Below, piece after piece: positions 48,151-58,083 of a stretch of DNA of 64,000 bases (position 1 is its first letter; the number at the start of each line of letters is the position of its first letter). Origin of the DNA: Microlunatus soli (GTDB lineage Bacteria; Actinomycetota; Actinomycetes; Propionibacteriales; Propionibacteriaceae); NCBI RefSeq assembly GCF_900105385.1, contig NZ_LT629772.1, positions 372,001 through 436,000 on the forward strand, read 5' to 3'. Under the pieces are notes generated by a model, which was not told the DNA's origin, made no database searches, and saw only the letters and a program-made list of their open reading frames with translations. The position numbers and the translations under genes were made by a program.

Positions 48151-49947
48151 ATGGCTCAGACAGTTGGTGACTACCTACTGCAACGGTTGCGGGAGTGGGG
48201 TGTGGAGCAGGTCTTCGGCTACCCCGGCGACGGCATCAACGGCCTGGTCGCCTCCTTCGGCAAAGCCGACAACCAGCCCCGATTCGTACAGGCCCGACAC
48301 GAGGAGATGGCCGCCTTCGAAGCCGTCGGCTATGCGAAGTTCAGCGGCGAGGTCGCCGTCTGCATGGCCACCTCCGGCCCGGGAGCGATCCACCTGCTGA
48401 ACGGGCTCTACGACGCCAAACTCGATCATGCGCCGGTGGTCGCCATCGTCGGTCAGACCGCCCGCAGCGCGATGGGTGGCAGCTATCAGCAGGAAGTCGA
48501 TCTTCAAGCGCTGTACAAGGACGTCGCCTCCGAATACCTGGTCGAAGTCAACGTCGCCTCCCAGCTGCCGAACGCACTCGACCGAGCGATCAGAACGGCT
48601 CGATCGAGCAGGTCGGTGACCGCACTGATCATTCCTGGTGATCTGCAGGAGGAGGAGTACACGCCGCCGCAGCATGCCTTCAAACAGGTGCCGTCCAGCC
48701 CTCCGGGAACGTCATGGGGCGCGCCGGTCCCACCGGCCGAAGCGGTCACGGCCGCCGCCGAGTTGATCAACGCAGGCAAGAAGGTGGCGATCCTCGCCGG
48801 CCAGGGGGCGCGCAACGCTGCCACCGAGATCAAGGATCTCGCCGAAGCAACCGGCGCAGGGGTCGCGAAGGCCCTACTGGGCAAGGATGTGCTGCCCGAC
48901 GACCTGCCCTATGTCACCGGCTCACTCGGCCTGCTCGGCACCCGCCCGAGTTACGAACTGATGCGCGACTGCGACACCTTGATCATCATCGGCTCCAACT
49001 TCCCGTACACCCAGTTCCTGCCGGAACTGGAGCAAGCACGAGCCGTGCAGATCGACGTCGACGGACGTTTCATCGGGATGCGCTACCCCACCGAGATCAA
49101 TCTGGTCGGCGACAGCGCCACAACGTTGCAAGCGCTGTTGCCGCAATTGGAGCATCAGCAGGACCGCTCCTGGCAGCAGCAGGTGGAGAAGAATGTGGCC
49201 AGTTGGTGGGAGACGGTGCACAACGAGGCGCTCGTCGAAGCCGATCCGATCAATCCGATGCGGATCGTCTCCGAGCTCTCCGACCGGATCCCGGACGACG
49301 CGATCGTGACAGCCGACTCGGGCTCCTCGACCAACTGGTACGCCCGCAATCTCAAGATCAAGACCGGCATCCGGTCCTCGTTGTCCGGCACCCTGGCCAC
49401 CATGGGTCCCGGTGTGCCGTACGCCATCGGGGCCAAGTTCGCCCATCCCGACCGCCCGGTCATCGCCCTGGTCGGCGATGGCGCCATGCAGATGAACGGT
49501 CTGGCGGAGTTGATCACCATCGGCCGCTATCAGGAACTGTGGCAGGACCGCCGGCTGATTGTCTGCGTCTTCCACAACAACGATCTGAACCAGGTCACCT
49601 GGGAGCTTCGGGCGATGGGTGGTGCCCCGAAGTTCGAGCAGTCGCAGAGCCTGCCGGAGGTCGACTACGCCGGTGTTGCCCGGCTGTTCGGAATGACCGC
49701 GATCGCGGTCGACGATCCGAACGCGATCGGGTCGGCCTGGGACGAAGCACTGGCTGCTACCGGGCCGACGGTGCTGGACATCCGCTGCGACCCGGAGATC
49801 CCGCCGATCCCGCCGCACGCGACGTTCGATCAGATGAAGAAGACCGCCCAGTCCGTACTGAAAGGTGATCCGAACGCCTTGCACGTGATGTTCGAGGGGG
49901 CCAAGACCAAGCTGCAGGAGTTCGTTCCCGGCAGGCGGGACGGATGA
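48151..49947 (+). CDS. Thiamine diphosphate enzyme, pyruvate oxidase/acetolactate synthase-like (PoxB group)
   Basis: 598 residues from the ATG at 48151. Three ThDP-enzyme domains are present: N-terminal PYR with the catalytic Glu (QARHEEMAAFEAVGYAKFSG), central domain (VAILAGQGARNA, LGLLGTRPSYELM), and C-terminal PP with GDGAMQMNG and NNDLNQVTW (ThDP/Mg). The pattern resembles pyruvate dehydrogenase (quinone)/pyruvate oxidase and not the biosynthetic AHAS. It would oxidise pyruvate to acetate plus CO2, or acetyl-phosphate. A SigF/SigB-type promoter candidate precedes it. It overlaps the next gene by four bases. Confidence 0.88.
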   Translation: MAQTVGDYLLQRLREWGVEQVFGYPGDGINGLVASFGKADNQPRFVQARHEEMAAFEAVGYAKFSGEVAVCMATSGPGAIHLLNGLYDAKLDHAPVVAIVGQTARSAMGGSYQQEVDLQALYKDVASEYLVEVNVASQLPNALDRAIRTARSSRSVTALIIPGDLQEEEYTPPQHAFKQVPSSPPGTSWGAPVPPAEAVTAAAELINAGKKVAILAGQGARNAATEIKDLAEATGAGVAKALLGKDVLPDDLPYVTGSLGLLGTRPSYELMRDCDTLIIIGSNFPYTQFLPELEQARAVQIDVDGRFIGMRYPTEINLVGDSATTLQALLPQLEHQQDRSWQQQVEKNVASWWETVHNEALVEADPINPMRIVSELSDRIPDDAIVTADSGSSTNWYARNLKIKTGIRSSLSGTLATMGPGVPYAIGAKFAHPDRPVIALVGDGAMQMNGLAELITIGRYQELWQDRRLIVCVFHNNDLNQVTWELRAMGGAPKFEQSQSLPEVDYAGVARLFGMTAIAVDDPNAIGSAWDEALAATGPTVLDIRCDPEIPPIPPHATFDQMKKTAQSVLKGDPNALHVMFEGAKTKLQEFVPGRRDG

Positions 49948-51068
49948 CACCCGGTGAGTCGGAGCCTCCCGACACTGATCGAACACCTCTGATCGGATCC
50001 GTCCGGGCACGCGCCTTCCGGATCCCGACCGATGGGACCGAGTCCGACGCCACGCTGTCCTGGGACGCGACGACCTTGGTCGTGGTCGACGTGGACGCCG
50101 GAGCCGTCCATGGCCTCGGCTGGACCTACGACGACACCGGCTGTGTCGCCCTGATCAACGACAAACTGGCGGCCGCGGTGGTCGGTCAGCCACTGTTGGA
50201 CGTACCGCGGTCCTGGATGATCATGCAGCACGAGCTGCGCAACGTCGGTCGTCCTGGGATGGCTTCCTGCGCCTTGTCCGCAGTCGACATCGCGCTGTGG
50301 GACGCGGCCGCACGCACCCTCGAACTGCCACTGAGCGACCTGCTCGGACGCTGTCATGATCAGGTGCCGGTGTACGGCAGCGGTGGCTTCACCAGTCAGA
50401 CCGAGGACGAGCTGATCGCCCAGTTGCGACGCTGGGTGGTGGAGCTGCGGCTGCCGCGGGTGAAGATCAAGATCGGTGAGGACCGGGGGAAACGGATCGA
50501 CCGCGATCTGGACCGGATACGGCTTGCCCGGGACACGATCGGCGATGTCGTCGACCTGCTGGTCGACGCCAACGGCGGCTACAGCGTCGGCCAGGCTCGA
50601 CGTGTCGGCCACCGATTGGACGACCTCGGGGTGACCTGGTTCGAAGAGCCGGTGAGCAGTGATGACCATGACGGCCTCGGCTTGCTCCGGCAGTGCTGTG
50701 CGGCCGACATCGCAGCCGGCGAGTACGGCTACGATCTTGCCTACTTCGCCTCCATGGTGCCGGTGGTGGACTGTCTGCAGATCGACGTCACCCGCTGTGG
50801 TGGCTACACCGAATGGCGCCGTGCCGCCGCCGTGGCCGCCGCTGCCAATCGTGAGGTGTCGGCCCATTGCGCCCCCAACCTGTCGGTGCCGGTAGCTGCC
50901 AGCACCCAGAACTTCCGTCACATCGAGTGGTTCGTCGATCACGAACGGATCGAGTCCGAACTCTTCGACGGCTGCCTGGATCCCACCGGCGGCGAAGTCG
51001 CGCCGAGGTCGGCGATCGGCCACGGACTGAGCCTGCGCGAAGAAGCCGCTGCGGTCTATGCGGTCTGA
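49944..51068 (+). CDS. Enolase-superfamily (mandelate racemase/muconate lactonising-type) dehydratase
   Basis: 374 residues. The catalytic parts are in place: KxK in RVKIKIGEDRG, Asp in LLVDANGGYS, Glu in WFEEPVSSDD and AAGEYGYD, and His in EVSAHCAPN. These are the Mg ligands and bases of the mandelate-racemase subgroup. It probably dehydrates or epimerises an acid sugar or related carboxylate, in combination with the flanking lactate/pyruvate enzymes. It overlaps the ThDP enzyme's stop by four bases and precedes the FAD/FeS protein by 54 bases. Confidence 0.85.
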   Translation: MTPGESEPPDTDRTPLIGSVRARAFRIPTDGTESDATLSWDATTLVVVDVDAGAVHGLGWTYDDTGCVALINDKLAAAVVGQPLLDVPRSWMIMQHELRNVGRPGMASCALSAVDIALWDAAARTLELPLSDLLGRCHDQVPVYGSGGFTSQTEDELIAQLRRWVVELRLPRVKIKIGEDRGKRIDRDLDRIRLARDTIGDVVDLLVDANGGYSVGQARRVGHRLDDLGVTWFEEPVSSDDHDGLGLLRQCCAADIAAGEYGYDLAYFASMVPVVDCLQIDVTRCGGYTEWRRAAAVAAAANREVSAHCAPNLSVPVAASTQNFRHIEWFVDHERIESELFDGCLDPTGGEVAPRSAIGHGLSLREEAAAVYAV

Positions 51069-51122
51069 CAGCCGAGTGCCAACTCCAGGACGAAGCGACA
51101 ATTCCGAGGAAGGAATCCCTCC

Positions 51123-54098
51123 ATGGTGATCGATCTTCCGGCGCCGGTGCAGCAACGCCCCCGCGAACAGCCGATCGATGTCGATGCGTTGTCCGGAGCG
51201 CTCCGCGATCGGGTCGACGGCGAGGTCCGATTCGACGCCGGCACCCGGGGCGCCTACTCCACCGACGCGTCGAACTTCCGACAGGTGCCGATCGGCGTGG
51301 TCGTGCCGCGCACCCCCGATGCGGCCGTCGACGCGATCGCGGTCGCCCGCAGGTTCGGCGCACCGGTGTTGTCCCGAGGTGGCGGCACGAGTCTCGCCGG
51401 ACAGTGCACCAATACGGCGGTGGTGATCGACTGGTCAAAGTACTGCCATCGTGTGGAGACGGTCGATGCCGGCAACCGCAGCTGCGTCGTCCAGCCCGGC
51501 ATCGTGCTGGACGAGCTCAACCGCCAGTTGGCCGACACCGGCTTGCGCTTCGGACCGGAACCGGCCACCCACATGAACTGCACCCTCGGCGGCATGATCG
51601 GCAACAACTCCTGCGGTGCCACGGCGCAACGGACCGGCAAGGTGGTGGACAACCTGGCCCGACTGGAGGTGTTGCTCTACGACGGGACACGATTCTGGTG
51701 CGGCCCGACCAGCGACGAGGAGTACGCCGAGATCGAACGGCGTGGTGATCTCCGCTCCAGCATCTACCGTCAGCTCCGGCAGATCCGGGACGGCTATGCC
51801 GAGGAGATCCGCCGCCGCTTCCCCGACATCCCGCGCCGGGTCTCCGGCTACAACCTCGACTCGCTGCTGCCCGAACACGAGTTCGACGTCGCCGGGCTGT
51901 TGACCGGCAGCGAATCCACCCTGGTGACCGTCCTGCGAGCCGAGCTGAAGCTGGTACCGGTGATCAAGGAGAAATCCCTGGTGGTGCTGGGTTATCCCGA
52001 CATCGGCGCCGCCGGCGATGCTGTCCCCGCGGTCCTGCCGCATCAGCCGATCGCGTTGGAAGGCGTTGATCACAAGCTGATCCGTGACGAGCAGCTGAAG
52101 AATCTCAATCCGCAGGCGCTATCCGAGCTGCCGCAGGGGCGGGCGTTCCTGATGGTGCAGTTCGGCGGCGACGATCAGGACGAGGCGGATCGTCGCGCCG
52201 AGCAGCTGATCCGGGAGTTGCGCGGGTCCGAACACGAACCGTCGGTCGCCTTCGTCGATGACGCAGAGCGGGAGGCCGAGCTGTGGCAGGTCCGCGAGGC
52301 CGGTCTCGGTGCGACCGCGCACGTACCGCACCGGCCGGACACCTTCGAGGGCTGGGAGGACTCCGCCGTGCCACCGGACCGGCTGGGTGACTATCTTCGC
52401 CGGCTGCGTGGCTTGTACGAGGAATTCGGCTATGCCAGTGACACCGGTCCGAGCCTGTACGGGCACTTCGGTCAGGGCTGCGTGCACACCCGAATCCCGT
52501 TCGACCTCTACACCGCCCACGGTGTCCGGGCCTATCGCCGCTTCATGGAACGAGCCGCCGACCTGGTCGCCGAATTCGGCGGCTCGTTCTCCGGCGAACA
52601 CGGCGACGGCCAGAGCCGCGGCGAACTGCTGACGCGGATGTTCGGTGATCGGATCGTCGACGCCTTCGGTCGGCTGAAGGCGATCTTCGATCCGCAGGAT
52701 CGGATGAATCCGGGCAAGGTGGTGGCACCGTACAGGCTGGACGAGAATCTTCGGCTGGGTGGCGACTGGGGGCCGTGGGACCCGCAGCACCTCTACTTCT
52801 CCTATCCCGACGACAGCGGCTCCCTCGCCGAGGCGGCCAACCGTTGCGTCGGTGTCGGCCGTTGCCGCCAGCACAGCAACTCCGGCGGTGAAGTGATGTG
52901 TCCGTCCTATCAGGTCACCGGAGAGGAGGAACACTCCACCCGCGGGCGCGCCCGGCTGTTGTTCGAGATGCTGAACGGGCACGGCGATTCCCCGGTCACC
53001 GACGGGTGGCGCTCCGACGCGGTACACGATGCGCTCGATCTGTGCCTGGCCTGCAAGGGTTGCAAGACCGACTGCCCGGCCAACGTCGACATGGCCAGCT
53101 ACAAGGTCGAGTTCATGAGCCACTACTACCGGGGCCGCCCGTGGAAGCGGCCACGGTCGGACTACGCCATCGGCTGGGTGCCTGCGGTTGCGCAGCTGGT
53201 CAGCCGACTCCGGATCGCCCCGTTGGTGAATCGGCTCAGTCACACCGCTGCCCTGCACGCAGTGGCGATCCGGCTGGCCGCGTTGGCCGACCGGGAGGTC
53301 CCGCCGTTCGCTGAGCAGACGCTGCAGCAATGGTTCACCGATCGACGGGCGACCGGCGACGGCCACCGTGGCAACATCCTGCTCTGGCCGGACACGTTCA
53401 CCAACAACTTCCACCCGCAGGTCGGCCGAGCGGCCGTCCGCCTGTTGGAGCAGGCCGGTTGGCGCATCAGCATGCCGTCCGGTCCGGTGTGCTGCGGCCT
53501 GACGTGGATCTCCACCGGACAACTGGGCGTTGCGCGCCGGGTGCTGTCCCGGACGGTCCGACAGCTGGCGCCGCATGTCCGTGCCGGTGGCCTGGTGCTC
53601 GGTCTGGAGCCGAGTTGTACCGCGGTCTTCCGGTCCGACGCCGGCGAGCTGTTCCCGACCGATCGCGACGTCCGCAAACTGCAGGATCAGACCGTCACCC
53701 TGGCCGAGCTGCTGACCGAGCATTCCCCCGGCTACCAGCCGCCTCAGGTCGATCGGTCGGCGATCGCCCAGGTGCATTGTCATCAGCACGCGGTGATGGG
53801 CTGGGCCGCCGATCATGAACTTCTGCAGGCGGCCGGCGTCGACGTCGAACAGCTGGAATCGGGCTGCTGCGGACTGGCCGGCAACTTCGGCTTCGAACGG
53901 GGCCACGAAGAAGTCAGCAAGGGTGCGGCCGAGCGGGTCCTGCTCCCCCGGGTCCGCGACGCCGACGCCACGACGGCCGTGCTGGCCGACGGCTTCAGCT
54001 GCCGGACGCAGATCCACGAGCTCGCCGGCAACGGACGCCACGCCGTTCATCTCGCCGAGCTGCTGGCCGACGCCGACGATGATCAACATCGACGATGA
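51123..54098 (+). CDS. FAD/FeS D-lactate (glycolate)-type dehydrogenase, GlcD-GlcF fusion
   Basis: 991 residues. The N-terminal FAD PCMH domain (TPDAAVDAIAVARRFGAPVL, SRGGGTSLAGQC, CTLGGMIGNNSCG) and FAD-oxidase C domain (FSGEHGDGQSRG) fill the first ~560 residues. FeS motifs follow: CVGVGRC..., MCPSYQVTGEEEHSTRGRAR and CLACKGCKTDCPANVDM, then two CCG domains (SGPVCCG, ESGCCGLAGNFGFE). It would oxidise D-lactate, glycolate or a related 2-hydroxy acid and pass electrons to the quinone pool. AAGGAATCC precedes the ATG. The pairing with a PoxB-like enzyme fits lactate or hydroxyacid oxidation. Confidence 0.9.
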   Translation: MVIDLPAPVQQRPREQPIDVDALSGALRDRVDGEVRFDAGTRGAYSTDASNFRQVPIGVVVPRTPDAAVDAIAVARRFGAPVLSRGGGTSLAGQCTNTAVVIDWSKYCHRVETVDAGNRSCVVQPGIVLDELNRQLADTGLRFGPEPATHMNCTLGGMIGNNSCGATAQRTGKVVDNLARLEVLLYDGTRFWCGPTSDEEYAEIERRGDLRSSIYRQLRQIRDGYAEEIRRRFPDIPRRVSGYNLDSLLPEHEFDVAGLLTGSESTLVTVLRAELKLVPVIKEKSLVVLGYPDIGAAGDAVPAVLPHQPIALEGVDHKLIRDEQLKNLNPQALSELPQGRAFLMVQFGGDDQDEADRRAEQLIRELRGSEHEPSVAFVDDAEREAELWQVREAGLGATAHVPHRPDTFEGWEDSAVPPDRLGDYLRRLRGLYEEFGYASDTGPSLYGHFGQGCVHTRIPFDLYTAHGVRAYRRFMERAADLVAEFGGSFSGEHGDGQSRGELLTRMFGDRIVDAFGRLKAIFDPQDRMNPGKVVAPYRLDENLRLGGDWGPWDPQHLYFSYPDDSGSLAEAANRCVGVGRCRQHSNSGGEVMCPSYQVTGEEEHSTRGRARLLFEMLNGHGDSPVTDGWRSDAVHDALDLCLACKGCKTDCPANVDMASYKVEFMSHYYRGRPWKRPRSDYAIGWVPAVAQLVSRLRIAPLVNRLSHTAALHAVAIRLAALADREVPPFAEQTLQQWFTDRRATGDGHRGNILLWPDTFTNNFHPQVGRAAVRLLEQAGWRISMPSGPVCCGLTWISTGQLGVARRVLSRTVRQLAPHVRAGGLVLGLEPSCTAVFRSDAGELFPTDRDVRKLQDQTVTLAELLTEHSPGYQPPQVDRSAIAQVHCHQHAVMGWAADHELLQAAGVDVEQLESGCCGLAGNFGFERGHEEVSKGAAERVLLPRVRDADATTAVLADGFSCRTQIHELAGNGRHAVHLAELLADADDDQHRR

Positions 54099-54108
54099 TC
54101 GAACGGGT

Positions 54109-54723
54109 TCAGCTGGCTGAGGTCAGGAACGGGCCGGGGTCGTCGCCGGGTCCCGGGCTGTTGTAGAGCCAACAGGCGAACTCGGCCGGGTGCCGCCGTT
54201 CGAGTTCGTCGAGGTAGGACTGCCGCCGACTGGCGAGCTCGGCGCGCTGCCTGGTGCGGCTCGACGCGTCGAACAGATCGCTGCTCTGCTGCCACGCCTC
54301 GCAGAGCTGCCGATCAGTGAGGTCACCGACGGTCGCGTTCGGAGCGGGAACGAGGTCGGCAACGGTGTCGGCGGCCGCCGCAGCCTGTGGCCGGACCTTG
54401 CCGACGATTCGGCCGACCAGCCACGGCGACAAGAGGAACAACGTGGCCGCGATCAGGATGGTGGCACCGCCACCGGCCAAGGTCCACAGTCCCAGCACCC
54501 CGACGGCGCACCCGGTGCGACGGCCGGCCGAAGCGGCGATCTGGCGTCCGCTCCGCGGCCGTTGCCGGTCCCGCAGTAGAACGGTCATCACGATCGACAA
54601 GACCGCGACCACCGAGGCCGTGACCAGAACCGGAATCACAGACAGTCGGAAGACGACGACGAGGCACCCGATCCCGGCCAACACGCCGACCAGGACCGAC
54701 CAGATCTTGCGGTAAATGTGCAT
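54109..54723 (-). CDS. Unrecognised integral membrane protein
   Basis: 204 residues. About four hydrophobic helices in the N-terminal two thirds (SVLVGVLAGIGCLVVVFRLSV, IPVLVTASVVAVLSIVMTVLL, GCAVGVLGLWTLAG, ILIAATLFLLSPWLVGRIV), then a soluble helical tail with LTDRQLCEAWQQSSDLFDAS and QSYLDELERRHPAEFACWLY. I recognise no family. It converges with the FAD/FeS gene, 11 bases apart, and lies downstream of the sugar transporter gene on the same strand. Confidence 0.55.
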   Translation of the reverse strand: MHIYRKIWSVLVGVLAGIGCLVVVFRLSVIPVLVTASVVAVLSIVMTVLLRDRQRPRSGRQIAASAGRRTGCAVGVLGLWTLAGGGATILIAATLFLLSPWLVGRIVGKVRPQAAAAADTVADLVPAPNATVGDLTDRQLCEAWQQSSDLFDASSRTRQRAELASRRQSYLDELERRHPAEFACWLYNSPGPGDDPGPFLTSAS

Positions 54724-54751
54724 CTGTTCGTCCTCGCTACGTCCGATCGCT

Positions 54752-56125
54752 TCAGTGCCCGGCCGGCACGCCGAGTTCGCGCTCGATCTCTTCCAGGGAA
54801 CGATGCCTGGTCTCCGGGAGCCGCCAGAAGAAGAACGCGAACGACAACACGCCGAACCCGGCGTAGATCCAGAAGGTCACCGGTTTTCCAACCGCACCGA
54901 CCAGCTGCAGGAAGAGGTAGGAGACGGCGAAGTTGGCAGCCCAGTTCGTCACGGTGGCGATACTCATCGCCTTGCTCCGGATCGCCAGTGGGTAGATCTC
55001 GCTGATCATCAGCCAGAAGACGGGACCGAGACCGATGGCGAACCCCGCCATGAACAACAACAGGAACGCCAGCGCCAGCCAGCCCTGCTGCTGCCAGGAT
55101 CCGAGCAGGAACCACAAGCCCAGCCCGACCAGAGCGACCACTGCAGCGGCCGTACCGATCAGCAGAAGTGGCCGACGGCCGACCCGGTCCAGCAGCAGCA
55201 CGGCGATCACGGTGAAGATCACGTTCGTCACGCCGACCGAGATGGCCTGCAGCACGGAGTCGTTGGCGCTCAGGCCGGTGTAGTGCAGGATGGTGGCCGA
55301 GTAGTAGATGACGGTATTGACGCCGATCAACTGCTGACCGGCGGCAAGGATCAGACCGACGATCATCAGTGGCCGCAGCGGAGTCCGGAACAGATCACCG
55401 ATCCGCTGCCGGGATTCCTTCCTGGTCGTCTCCTGGATCTCGGCGAGCTCGTCCTCCACCTCGTCAGCGGCCCTGGTGCGACGGAGCACGGCGCGCGCTT
55501 CGCGGACCCGGGCGTGCGACACCAACCAGCGTGGCGATTCGGGCACCGTGATCATGCCGATCGCCAGTGCCACCCCAGGTAGTGCGGAGAGGCCGAGCAT
55601 CCACCGCCAGGTGCCGCCGACGTTCTGAAATCCCGCTGCGATCAGGTAGGAGACCAGGATCCCGAAGGTCACCATGAGTTGATTGAAGCTGGTGACACCG
55701 CCGCGCAGTCGTTTCGGTGCCTGCTCGGAGATGTATTCGACCGACACGAACGAGGCCGTGCCGACGGCCAGGCCGAGCACGAATCGTGCGCCCAGCAGGA
55801 AGCCCACCGACGGTGCGAGCCCGGATGCCAGGCCGCCGACCAGATACACCGTGCCGGCGATGATCTTGGTCCGCTTCCGACCGATCCGATCGGACGAATA
55901 GGCCGACAACATCGCTCCGACGACTGCACCGATCAACAACGAACCCACCAGCCACTGCTGTTCCGGTGTCGAGGCTTGGAGGTCCTTGGTGATGTAGAGC
56001 TGCGCGCCGGAGATGATGCCGGTGTCGTAGCCGAACAGGAACCCACCGATCGCCGCAATCAGCGCGATCCGCAGTAGGAAAGCGGTATTGCCACGTCTGA
56101 TCTCGGCGATGAATCCCGACGACAT
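54752..56125 (-). CDS. Sugar-porter-family MFS transporter
   Basis: 457 residues, 12 helices. The sugar porter signatures are clear: GGFLFGYDTGIISGAQ in helix 1, DRIGRKRTKIIAG (loop 2-3), PESPRWLVSHAR, GQQLIGVNTVIYYS in helix 7, DRVGRRPLLLIG (loop 8-9) and PETRHRSLEEIERELG after helix 12. It is likely a proton-driven symporter for a hexose, pentose or polyol; the substrate is not fixed by sequence. It is divergent from the oxidase subunit I gene. Confidence 0.92.
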   Translation of the reverse strand: MSSGFIAEIRRGNTAFLLRIALIAAIGGFLFGYDTGIISGAQLYITKDLQASTPEQQWLVGSLLIGAVVGAMLSAYSSDRIGRKRTKIIAGTVYLVGGLASGLAPSVGFLLGARFVLGLAVGTASFVSVEYISEQAPKRLRGGVTSFNQLMVTFGILVSYLIAAGFQNVGGTWRWMLGLSALPGVALAIGMITVPESPRWLVSHARVREARAVLRRTRAADEVEDELAEIQETTRKESRQRIGDLFRTPLRPLMIVGLILAAGQQLIGVNTVIYYSATILHYTGLSANDSVLQAISVGVTNVIFTVIAVLLLDRVGRRPLLLIGTAAAVVALVGLGLWFLLGSWQQQGWLALAFLLLFMAGFAIGLGPVFWLMISEIYPLAIRSKAMSIATVTNWAANFAVSYLFLQLVGAVGKPVTFWIYAGFGVLSFAFFFWRLPETRHRSLEEIERELGVPAGH

Positions 56126-56316
56126 TGCTCCTCCTCCTCGATGTCGTCCCGGTACCCGGTTTCCGGTCGGGAACTCATTCGACCGGGGTTGCTCAGGACG
56201 TCCTCAGGATCACCGCTGGTGGGCGGCTCCCCGGGTATTCGGGTGAATAGTGGCCACCGAGCTGGGTAAGCGGCCACGGTGAATCGGGCTGAGCCCACGG
56301 AGATGAGATCCTGATC

Positions 56317-58083
56317 ATGGTCAGCGAACGCGCAACAGTGACTCACTCGACGGCGCGGACATCGTCCGCGGTGGACCCAGGACGGTTCGGTCTGCGAGCC
56401 TGGCGTTGGCTGACCACCACCGACCACAAGACCATCGGCAACTTCTACTTCGTCACCTCGTTCGGATTCTTCCTGTTCGGTGGGGTGCTGGCATTGGCGA
56501 TGCGCGCCGAGTTGGCCTACCCGGGCTTGCAGTTCCTGAACTACCAGAGCTACAACCAGTTCTTCACCATGCACGGCACGATCATGCTGTTGCTGTTCGC
56601 GACGCCGTTGTTCTCCGCGTTCGCCAACGCGATCATGCCGTTGCAGATCGGCGCACCGGACGTCGCCTTCCCGCGGCTGAACATGCTGTCCTACTGGTTC
56701 TTCCTGTTCGGCGGCCTGATCGTGATCTCCGGGTTCCTCACCCCCGGCGGCGCCGCCAGCTTCGGCTGGTTCGCCTACTCCCCGCTGAGCAACTCGATCA
56801 ACTCACCCGGTATCGGTGGTGACCTGTGGATCGTCGGGCTCTACCTGGTCGGCCTGTCCTCGATCCTGGGCTCAGTCAACTTCGTCACCACGATCATGAC
56901 GATGCGGGCGCCGGGGATGACGATGTTCCGGATGCCGATCTTCACCTGGAACACACTGGCTACCTCCTTGCTGGTGCTGATCGCGTTCCCGATCCTGTCA
57001 GCCGCCCTGTTGATGTTGGAGGCCGATCGCAAGTTCGGCGCCCACATCTATGACTCCGCCAACGGCGGCGCGATGCTGTGGCAGCACCTGTTCTGGTTCT
57101 TCGGCCACCCCGAGGTCTACATCATCGCGCTGCCGTTCTTCGGGATCATCACCGAGATCCTGCCGGTGTTCAGCTGCAAGCCGCTGTTCGGCTACCTGAC
57201 GCTGGTCGCGGCCACCTTGTCGATCGCGGCGCTCTCGGTGGCGGTCTGGGCGCACCACATGTTTGTCACTGGCGCGGTGAACCTGCCGTTCTTCTCGTTC
57301 ATGACGTTCCTGATCGCGGTCCCGACCGGGGTGAAGTTCTTCGACTGGATCGGCACCATGTGGGGCGGCAGTCTCACCTTCGACACCCCGATGCTCTGGT
57401 CGATCGGCTTCCTGGTCACGTTCCTGTTCGGTGGTCTGACCGGAGTCATCCTGGCCAGCCCGCCGCTGGACTTCCAGGTGTCGGACTCCTATTTCGTGGT
57501 GGCGCACTTCCATTACGTGGTGTTCGGCACGGTGGTGTTCGCGATGTTCGCCGGCTTCTACTTCTGGTGGCCCAAGCTGACGGGTCGGATGCTCGACGAA
57601 CGATGGGGAAAGATGCATTTCTGGTTACTGTTCGTCGGCTTCCACACCACCTTCCTGGTGCAGCACTGGCTGGGTGTGGAGGGTATGCCGCGCCGCTATG
57701 CCGACTACCTGCCGGGAGAGGGCTTCACCCTGCTCAACCAGATCTCGTCGTTCGGTGCCCTGCTGCTCGGTGTCTCGATGCTGCCGTTCTTCTACAACCT
57801 GTGGATCTCACGCCGAACACCGACGGTTGATCGGGACGATCCGTGGGGCTGGGGACGTTCGCTGGAGTGGGCAACGTCCTGCCCGCCGCCGCGGCACAAC
57901 TTCGACTCGCTGCCGCGGATCCGTTCGGAGTCACCGGCCTTCGACCTGCACCACCCCGAGGTCGCGCTCCGCGAGTACGACGACACCATGATCGACGAGG
58001 ACGAGGGCCTCGACTCCGCGGATCACACGGGCCGCCGGGATCAGCTGGCTGAGCAGTCCCGGACGGCTGACGGGCCCGGGTGA
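56317..58083 (+). CDS. ctaD: Cytochrome c oxidase subunit I (heme-copper oxidase), stand-alone gene
   Basis: 588 residues. Type A heme-copper oxidase: heme a His in [14 protein letters not shown], Cu-B His and the cross-linked Tyr in [12 protein letters not shown], the pair in WAHHMF, and the heme a3/a His pair in [11 protein letters not shown]. The D-channel Asp is in [13 protein letters not shown]. It carries a long C-terminal acidic tail. Subunits II and III and cytochrome c genes are not adjacent, so this is a second or lone copy. A GGGTAT lies at 56233-56238 but without a matching -35. It is followed by an EamA transporter gene overlapping by four bases. Confidence 0.94.
   Translation: MVSERATVTHSTARTSSAVDPGRFGLRAWRWLTTTDHKTIGNFYFVTSFGFFLFGGVLALAMRAELAYPGLQFLNYQSYNQFFTMHGTIMLLLFATPLFSAFANAIMPLQIGAPDVAFPRLNMLSYWFFLFGGLIVISGFLTPGGAASFGWFAYSPLSNSINSPGIGGDLWIVGLYLVGLSSILGSVNFVTTIMTMRAPGMTMFRMPIFTWNTLATSLLVLIAFPILSAALLMLEADRKFGAHIYDSANGGAMLWQHLFWFFGHPEVYIIALPFFGIITEILPVFSCKPLFGYLTLVAATLSIAALSVAVWAHHMFVTGAVNLPFFSFMTFLIAVPTGVKFFDWIGTMWGGSLTFDTPMLWSIGFLVTFLFGGLTGVILASPPLDFQVSDSYFVVAHFHYVVFGTVVFAMFAGFYFWWPKLTGRMLDERWGKMHFWLLFVGFHTTFLVQHWLGVEGMPRRYADYLPGEGFTLLNQISSFGALLLGVSMLPFFYNLWISRRTPTVDRDDPWGWGRSLEWATSCPPPRHNFDSLPRIRSESPAFDLHHPEVALREYDDTMIDEDEGLDSADHTGRRDQLAEQSRTADGPG

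Noticed and set aside
52119-54089. 656-residue open frame antisense to the FAD/FeS dehydrogenase
   Set aside because: Shadow of a high-GC gene: no motifs and the opposite strand has a complete, well-conserved protein.
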